From positions 1 through 35,368 of the forward strand of contig JAJPJP010000138.1 in the NCBI GenBank assembly GCA_021324175.1: a stretch of 35,368 nucleotides of DNA, given 5' to 3'. Within the stretch, counting starts at the first letter, position 1, and every line of letters starts with the position of its first letter. The notes under the pieces are model-generated. The model saw only the letters and a list, made by a program, of their open reading frames with translations, was not told where the DNA came from and ran no database searches. A program made the translations under genes and the position numbers. Positions 30,563 through 35,368 of this stretch are shown piece after piece. The stretch comes from Chitinophagia bacterium. Its GTDB lineage: Bacteria; Bacteroidota; Bacteroidia; Chitinophagales; Chitinophagaceae.

Positions 30563-32818
30563 CTACTTCAATGCAAAGTCCCAGATTGGCTTGGCGCCAA
30601 GCAGATTTTCGACGAAATAATTCCAACGCTTTTTAATAAAATAGTCATTGACATAGGAAGCATACCCGTGGTGCTGGCTCGGAAATATCAGCATGTCAAA
30701 CTGTTTATTGGCTTTCACGAGCGCTTCTGCAAGTTTGAAAGTCGCCGAAGGATTGACATTCTCGTCGATGCCTCCATGTACGATTAATAATTTGCCTTTC
30801 AGCCTTCCTGCCATCGTAATATTCGATACTTCATTGTAAGTAGAATCCACGGGCCATCCCATATACATTTCCGGCCACCAGTCCTTTTCCATTCGGAAGT
30901 CGTGGTCGCCAGAACTTGCCACACCGACTTTGTAGAAATCCGGGAATTCGAGCAGGGCGTGGCAGGCATCGTAGCCTCCTGCAGAATGTCCAAATATTCC
31001 GACTCTGGTGGTGTCCACCCATGAATAGCGCGTACCGAGCTGCCGAATTGCTAGAACATGATCGAGCAAATTTTTACCCATGTTTTTGTAAGAAACATTG
31101 TGAAACGCTTTTGAACGCCCGGCTGTTCCCATGCCGTCGATCGTGACAACTACGAACCCCAGTTCGGCCAGGGCCTGGTTGCTTCGGGCCAATGACGAAA
31201 CAAAACTTTCCGGAAACATGTGTGTGTGCGGGCCAGTATATGTTTGATCGATAACAGGATATTTTTTTAGAGAATCAAAATTGGTGGGTTTGTAGATTAC
31301 CCCGTATATTGTTGTAAGGCCGTCCCTCGCCGTAGCTGTAAAAGTCTCCGGATACCTGTAGTGCATAGACCGCAACTGTTCCACATCGGCGACTGACAGT
31401 ACCCTGACTATTTTTCCAGTTTGCGTCTCGCGGAGCACGCTGGCCGTCGGACTGTCTGGTGAAGATATATTGTCAACCATATATTTCATGTCGGGCGAAT
31501 AAGACACTTCATGATTGGCGTTTTCCGGCGTGAGGAGCCTGACTCCTTTTCCATCTATTCCAACCCGATAGCTTAGCCGGAAATAAGGATTGAGCCCCGC
31601 CTCTCTGCCCGACGCTTCGAAGAATATCGCTTTATTTTTCTTGTCGATCTCCACATCGTTTACATAGTAATCGCCATGGGTAACGGATTTAACGGACCCG
31701 TCATTCAAATCAAGCAAATAAACCTGTCGCCATCCGTCTTTTTCAGACAGGAGGACAATTTTTCTCCAATCTTCAATGAGCTGGTGAGAAAATCCGTCAA
31801 TATTCGTAGCGCTCGTTTCTTTGTAAAGTTTTTCGATTTTCGAATGGTTAAGATCGGTTCGAAAGATTTCAATATCGTGGTAACCTCTCGGAAAATAAAC
31901 GGAATAAACGATACCTGTTTCTTTAGTCCACTCATATTCGGGGGAATGCCCCTGCACACTGCGGAAGTCTTTCTGCACGAGCTCTTGACCGGTTTCCACA
32001 TTGAAAAATACCGGCGTATCATAAATCATGTCGGTGTCTCCGGGAGAGGCGCGGTAATAAGAGAGGAGCTGTGGCCGGTATAAGCTGTCGACGCTCCAGT
32101 CGAGCAGATACATTTTCTGTCCCCTGCTGAGGTCACATATGCTTGTCTGTAACCATTTCGAATCCGGTGACCAAGTTGCCGCAAACCGGCGCGGTCTTTC
32201 GCCATTTTCTCCTTCAATGATGTCTCCCCAACCGTAAAAACTGGCATATTCGTAATTCTTTTTTCCGTTTTTGCTCAATTGCCTTACTTCGCCAGTTAGC
32301 GTCGAACGAATGAAAAGATTGTAATTTTCGGTATAAGCCAGCCATTTCCCGTCAGGCGATTTGGATTCGAAATCATTCTCGGTGCTTGAATCTCTTGTTA
32401 ACGCATAGTTTGAAAGGTCAAGTTTAAATTTTTTTCCGCCGACAATAAAACTCATGGTGGTCCGGCTGGTAAATCTTAGCGAACCCAGGCGGATCTCCTT
32501 TGCACTGACACTTGAGCCTGTAGCTTCAGAAAGCGCTTTCGAAAGGCGCTTATGATCAAAAAGTGAGTCCAACTTGCCGGTCCGAAAGTCATATTTTTGA
32601 TAAGTCATCCCGTTTCCACTTTGGAGTTGGTATGAAAATCCAGAACTGTCGGCGAACCATTCTGGCCGAATCGAGAGATTGAATATTTTTTGGCCTGCCA
32701 GATTGGACCACATTAGGCCGACGGCCCGTTTATAGTCTTCGTTGGTGATCTGCTGTGATAGGACAGGTGATGCCAGCGCAATGATCAGCCATCCTAGAAT
32801 TAATTTTCTCATATGCAT
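30563..32818 (-). CDS. DPP-IV-like S9 prolyl oligopeptidase
   Basis: A 751-residue exported serine peptidase of family S9, most like dipeptidyl peptidase IV. A signal peptide (about 1-22, ALASPVLSQ) precedes a beta-propeller (about 60-480, with SPDGKWLAYTENYNLFI and YGWGDIIEGENG). The alpha/beta hydrolase domain carries the triad S612 (GHSAGG), D685 (GGIDEN) and H717 (QHHGY). DPP-IV cleaves X-Pro or X-Ala dipeptides from peptide N-termini; ENYNLF matches the propeller helix used to bind the substrate's amino end. A second ATG two codons in is an alternative start. The DUF1345 gene follows on the same strand. Confidence 0.93.
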   Translation of the reverse strand: MHMRKLILGWLIIALASPVLSQQITNEDYKRAVGLMWSNLAGQKIFNLSIRPEWFADSSGFSYQLQSGNGMTYQKYDFRTGKLDSLFDHKRLSKALSEATGSSVSAKEIRLGSLRFTSRTTMSFIVGGKKFKLDLSNYALTRDSSTENDFESKSPDGKWLAYTENYNLFIRSTLTGEVRQLSKNGKKNYEYASFYGWGDIIEGENGERPRRFAATWSPDSKWLQTSICDLSRGQKMYLLDWSVDSLYRPQLLSYYRASPGDTDMIYDTPVFFNVETGQELVQKDFRSVQGHSPEYEWTKETGIVYSVYFPRGYHDIEIFRTDLNHSKIEKLYKETSATNIDGFSHQLIEDWRKIVLLSEKDGWRQVYLLDLNDGSVKSVTHGDYYVNDVEIDKKNKAIFFEASGREAGLNPYFRLSYRVGIDGKGVRLLTPENANHEVSYSPDMKYMVDNISSPDSPTASVLRETQTGKIVRVLSVADVEQLRSMHYRYPETFTATARDGLTTIYGVIYKPTNFDSLKKYPVIDQTYTGPHTHMFPESFVSSLARSNQALAELGFVVVTIDGMGTAGRSKAFHNVSYKNMGKNLLDHVLAIRQLGTRYSWVDTTRVGIFGHSAGGYDACHALLEFPDFYKVGVASSGDHDFRMEKDWWPEMYMGWPVDSTYNEVSNITMAGRLKGKLLIVHGGIDENVNPSATFKLAEALVKANKQFDMLIFPSQHHGYASYVNDYFIKKRWNYFVENLLGAKPIWDFALK

Positions 32819-32938
32819 CTGGTTCAGGGCATGAAATTACAATTTAAGAACCTCACCCGATGTCGTTTATTCTGACCGTATCGTTAGTAAGGAGGCAATT
32901 CGCAATTCATATATCGCAGAAGTTGAATGCCAGAATGG

Positions 32939-33655
32939 TTAAACCGGCGCTATAGTCGGAGTGAATTGGTTAAGGTCATAAATGCCGATTTTCTTTTCGA
33001 TTTCAGTGACCCTGTCCACCATAGTCTCGAAACCGTCCTGCCCAAAGTGTTTTTGCTCGTTGTCCTCGAATTCTTCCCCGAGGGAATCGTATTCATGCTG
33101 CGATACCAGGTTCCGGAAAGCAGGAAAAAGAACAGTATCTTCCCGAGCTTCGTGGGGCCGGTACATTCTGTTGAACGTAGTCAGTAAATTGGCGAGCTGG
33201 GAATTTTCAGCGGCATTTAGCGAAATGCCTTTGGTAAGCTGAAGCACCTGGTCAGTTATTTGGCGTCCGGCATTGTGCTGGGCTAGAAGGGTATCCACCA
33301 GGCCGGTGAGTTGGTTAGCCTTCTTAAATCGGGGAAAAAAGTAATTCTCTTCCTGCTTTTCGTGGTAGTCTTCTACGAATTTGCGGATGATCTGTGCTGA
33401 AGCATTAAGAACCGAAAGGTCTGCATTCTGACCTAATGCCAATTGTTGAAGACCATGGTCATAAATAAGGAGGATTCGATTGAGAAGTCCATGCTCCTGC
33501 ATAAGGTCTTCAGGAGGAGACACTTTTTTTTCTTCTCCTGCGCCGGATGAACATCCGCTAAATAATACGAGACCTGAAATTCCCGTAAGGATACCGGCCT
33601 GAAGCCCCTGTTTAAAAAAATGACGTCGATTAGCTGATGAATCAATTCTGCTCAT
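32939..33655 (-). CDS. hemerythrin-domain protein with Tat signal and lipobox
   Basis: A 238-residue protein with an RR signal (NRRHFFKQG, R10-R11), a hydrophobic stretch and a lipobox-like LFSGC (C35), so it is probably exported folded through Tat and anchored to lipid. The mature part is a hemerythrin-like four-helix domain with QEHGLL, EDYHEKQEENYFFPRF, LLAQHNAGR and MYRPHEAREDTVLFPAF. These supply the HHE-type His and Glu ligands of a di-iron site that binds oxygen or senses redox stress. The ATG at 33655 starts the Tat peptide; an upstream extension is open but would displace it. It is a single gene, 120 bp before the divergent DPP-IV gene region. Confidence 0.88.
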   Translation of the reverse strand: MSRIDSSANRRHFFKQGLQAGILTGISGLVLFSGCSSGAGEEKKVSPPEDLMQEHGLLNRILLIYDHGLQQLALGQNADLSVLNASAQIIRKFVEDYHEKQEENYFFPRFKKANQLTGLVDTLLAQHNAGRQITDQVLQLTKGISLNAAENSQLANLLTTFNRMYRPHEAREDTVLFPAFRNLVSQHEYDSLGEEFEDNEQKHFGQDGFETMVDRVTEIEKKIGIYDLNQFTPTIAPV

Positions 33656-33804
33656 AAAACGATGGCTGCAAAGAATATACCATGCAAGAGAAATACCCTC
33701 GCTGGCCACCAATCGACGCGACTAGATGCACAAATGAACCAAAAAAAAATTGCGGGAAATTGTTGCCGAAAAGCCTTGCAGGGCGCGGGATATATCAGCT
33801 TTTG

Positions 33805-33969
33805 TCAAACCGCAGATTTAAGCAGGAAGGGGACAAATTCCATTTCAACATTGACAAGCTCGCGAACAAGCTGCCCATCTTCATAAATAACAATTACTGA
33901 TTTCTTGGCGTTATCTGTGACAGTTCGTGGTACAGAATTCTTTGTATAATTGCTTTCCTGTCGACCCAT
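33805..33969 (-). CDS. small ORF overlapping the next one in another frame
   Basis: A 54-codon minus-strand ORF with an ATG at 33969. The product is hydrophilic, then closes with VIVIYEDGQLVRELVNVEM and FVPFLLKSAV, a well-formed beta-strand pattern. It overlaps the 66-codon ORF 33894-34094 by 76 bp in a different frame. A frame join near 33970 would give one protein of about 98 residues. It has no recognised family. Confidence 0.35.
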   Translation of the reverse strand: MGRQESNYTKNSVPRTVTDNAKKSVIVIYEDGQLVRELVNVEMEFVPFLLKSAV

Positions 33970-34094
33970 TGAAAACGATGCTCTACCGGCTCAAATTCTG
34001 CAAGGGTCGTGATGATCTCTCCGGATTTCAATACATGGAGAGTGTGAACTTGTCCATAATCTGGCAGCTGGAAAGATCCTGTCGCACTACTCAT
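33894..34094 (-). CDS. small hypothetical protein, possible 5' part of a frame-split gene
   Basis: A 66-residue ORF with the ATG at 34094. The product is beta-rich: QLPDYGQVHTLHVLKSGEI, then TLAEFEPVEHRFQW. The codon choice looks real. The tail after residue 43 overlaps, out of frame, the ORF at 33805-33969. The likeliest ancestral gene reads through to that second frame. It has no known family, no signal peptide and no membrane segment. Confidence 0.4.
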   Translation of the reverse strand: MSSATGSFQLPDYGQVHTLHVLKSGEIITTLAEFEPVEHRFQWVDRKAIIQRILYHELSQITPRNQ

Positions 34095-34465
34095 TGAAAA
34101 AGATTTCTTTGAATTTACGTTTATTATTTTCCCCCTTGTATATTAGTTGTTCACATTATTTGTTAAAATCATGGTTGAATTTAATTAAAAATACAAAGGG
34201 CGCTCGACGACATTAAGGCAGATAATTATTTCTATTTTGAGCGCAAACAAATTTAACAAACCGTTAGCCGGAAATTGCCATTCGTATCGCCTTTGCTGAT
34301 GCGCTATAGCGGGTGTCGAGAATAAACTGAACCAGGCCAATAAAAAGTCTAACTTGATGGACCAAAAATCGAACGGCAAAAAAGAAAACAGCGGTCGGCA
34401 CATATACCTTAGTAACGCATGCCGGTTATCAGAAATTGATAAATTAAATCCTTAACTTCCAAATT
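34095..34465. other. spacer without a supported gene
   Basis: Contains only short ORFs on the minus strand (34185-34403, and part of 34409-34618) that look like shadows, and AT-rich DNA. It must carry promoters for the VOC gene (plus) and the small hypothetical gene (minus). No hairpin or motif stands out. Confidence 0.4.
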
Positions 34466-34855
34466 ATGCAGAAGAATCCAAAAATTCCGGACAACTACCA
34501 AACAGTAATGGTCTATCTCATCGTGCATGAAGCGGAGAAATTCATTCGATTTACCCAGAACGTTTTCGGGGCAAGCCTGACGCATAAACACATGAGGGAT
34601 GAGCGGACCATTATGCATGGCGAAATCATGATCGGCGAATGCACATTGATGTTTGCTGATGCGACTGAGGTTTTTTTGCCCAGGGTGGACAGTATGTTTG
34701 TGTATGTGGAAGATGCGGATATTTCTTACAGGAAAGCGATTGAGGAAGGCGGCGCAGCGCTTACTCCGCTAGCAGATCAGCCATATGGTAGAAGCGGCGG
34801 CATAAGCGACCCGTTCGGCAACATCTGGTGGATCACCTCTGTGAATAAATCTTAA
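34466..34855 (+). CDS. VOC (glyoxalase/PhnB-like) family protein
   Basis: A 129-residue protein with the vicinal oxygen chelate fold in the PhnB-like branch. TVMVYLIVHEAEKFIRFTQNVFGA opens it. The MHGEIMIGECTLMFAD block has the compact PhnB-type strands. VYVEDADISYRKAIEEGG and the closing YGRSGGISDPFGNIWWITS supply the last metal-binding-type elements. Members include glyoxalases, dioxygenases and antibiotic-binding proteins; PhnB-like members are often of unknown substrate. Residues before TVMVY are a short polar lead. It is a single gene, and the ATG gives the usual family length. Confidence 0.88.
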   Translation: MQKNPKIPDNYQTVMVYLIVHEAEKFIRFTQNVFGASLTHKHMRDERTIMHGEIMIGECTLMFADATEVFLPRVDSMFVYVEDADISYRKAIEEGGAALTPLADQPYGRSGGISDPFGNIWWITSVNKS

Positions 34856-35368
34856 GTTTTGCGCGCGTCGTAAAGCGGGCCGCGTCCTTGCTGGTTACAA
34901 TATTTTTGAATTCATTTTTCCACTTGGATTCCCTATCTGAATCGCCCTTAGGGAGCCCAATCATCGTTCAAGATAAGTGCCTGTAATTTCAGGACATACA
35001 TGGACGTTATAAGACCTTTGGGCGAGGAAAGCAAATTGTTCGGGCAAATCCGAAAATTCATTTCCAGGATCGAAATCCAATCCTTTGAGGCAGAAATCAG
35101 CCTCGATCTTACAGCAAATGAACGTTTGATCCGCGTCCGGATTACTCTGTTTAGCCGGGTCTGGTTTTCCGAGGCCGAAATTGGAATGCCTGGATGACAA
35201 TTGAATCATTAGCAACCTGTATTCAGAATTCCATAGAGAATATGATTGCAATTATACCCAATTCAATGAGGAGCTTTCGCTGCATTGTTTTAAAGGTTTA
35301 TTTTCCTGATAATATGTTACTTGCTCCCCACTTTACATAATTCATTTCTTTTTATCAGTTTACTATTA
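34856..35368. other. right end of the window, no supported gene
   Basis: Two overlapping ORFs lie here, plus 35000-35197 (65 codons, ATG) and minus 34961-35251 (TTG start, 96 codons). Neither has a recognisable family and they contradict each other. The plus one has the better start. The region may belong to a decayed gene. Confidence 0.35.

Noticed and set aside
34185-34403. Minus-strand ORF of 72 codons in the spacer before the VOC gene
   Set aside because: No motif or start signal, and it lies in AT-rich spacer DNA.
1-35368. CRISPR array, rRNA operon, complete tRNA, phage gene cluster
   Set aside because: No evenly spaced short repeats with unique spacers, no rRNA-like conserved blocks, no full cloverleaf and no phage structural genes were seen.

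Overview
The window looks like chromosomal DNA of a Bacteroidota member, probably of the Cytophagales/Chitinophagales type. The basis is a GC content that looks mid-40s percent, several upstream boxes matching the Bacteroidota -7 consensus TAnnTTTG, and typical gene families: MacB/FtsX-like permeases without an ATPase, Tricorn-like and DPP-IV-like exopeptidases with N-terminal signal peptides, DUF1345 and YtxH proteins. Genus is not resolvable by eye. The window opens inside a gene (the LigD polymerase domain) and has no rRNA and no complete tRNA.

Layout. 1-2.95 kb: end of a LigD-type polymerase, a YtxH-like protein, then an odd cluster of small genes. It holds two divergent copies of an unknown family (1213-1533 and 2717-2944), two tiny membrane peptides (1599-1694, and 2570-2694 which needs a frameshift), a stand-alone acyl carrier protein, and a 300-bp stretch with hairpin terminators that may hold small RNAs. 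3-10.2 kb: a beta-hydroxyacid dehydrogenase, a GNAT acetyltransferase, an FtsX-type permease, Hsp20, a decayed AhpD-like gene, a TPR-like protein and a RibD/DHFR-fold reductase. 10.3-12.6 kb: RmuC bracketed by two related insertion-element ends facing each other, with a tRNA-3'-end-like fold at the right side. 12.7-18.1 kb: a quinone oxidoreductase-like protein, a beta-lactamase-fold hydrolase, a divergent response regulator / histidine kinase pair and a one-domain asparaginase. 18.3-24.2 kb: a Tricorn-like protease, a membrane protein and a secreted protein built of 34-residue repeats. 24.3-29.6 kb: MFS transporter, acyl-CoA-dehydrogenase-fold flavoprotein, slipin, a frame-split small lipoprotein and a flavin amine oxidase. 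29.6-35.4 kb: DUF1345 protein, DPP-IV-like S9 peptidase, Tat-dependent hemerythrin lipoprotein, a pair of overlapping small ORFs and a VOC protein.

Most genes are single transcription units in mixed orientation, and few true operons are visible. Recurrent themes are envelope and stress functions (Hsp20, slipin, YtxH, hemerythrin, RmuC, LigD) and peptide breakdown outside the cytoplasm (Tricorn-like, DPP-IV-like, beta-lactamase-fold).

The least explained parts are the small-gene and hairpin cluster at 1.2-2.95 kb, the inward-facing element ends around rmuC with the tRNA-like fold, and the 34-residue repeat protein. All calls were made by reading the sequence; no database search was run.
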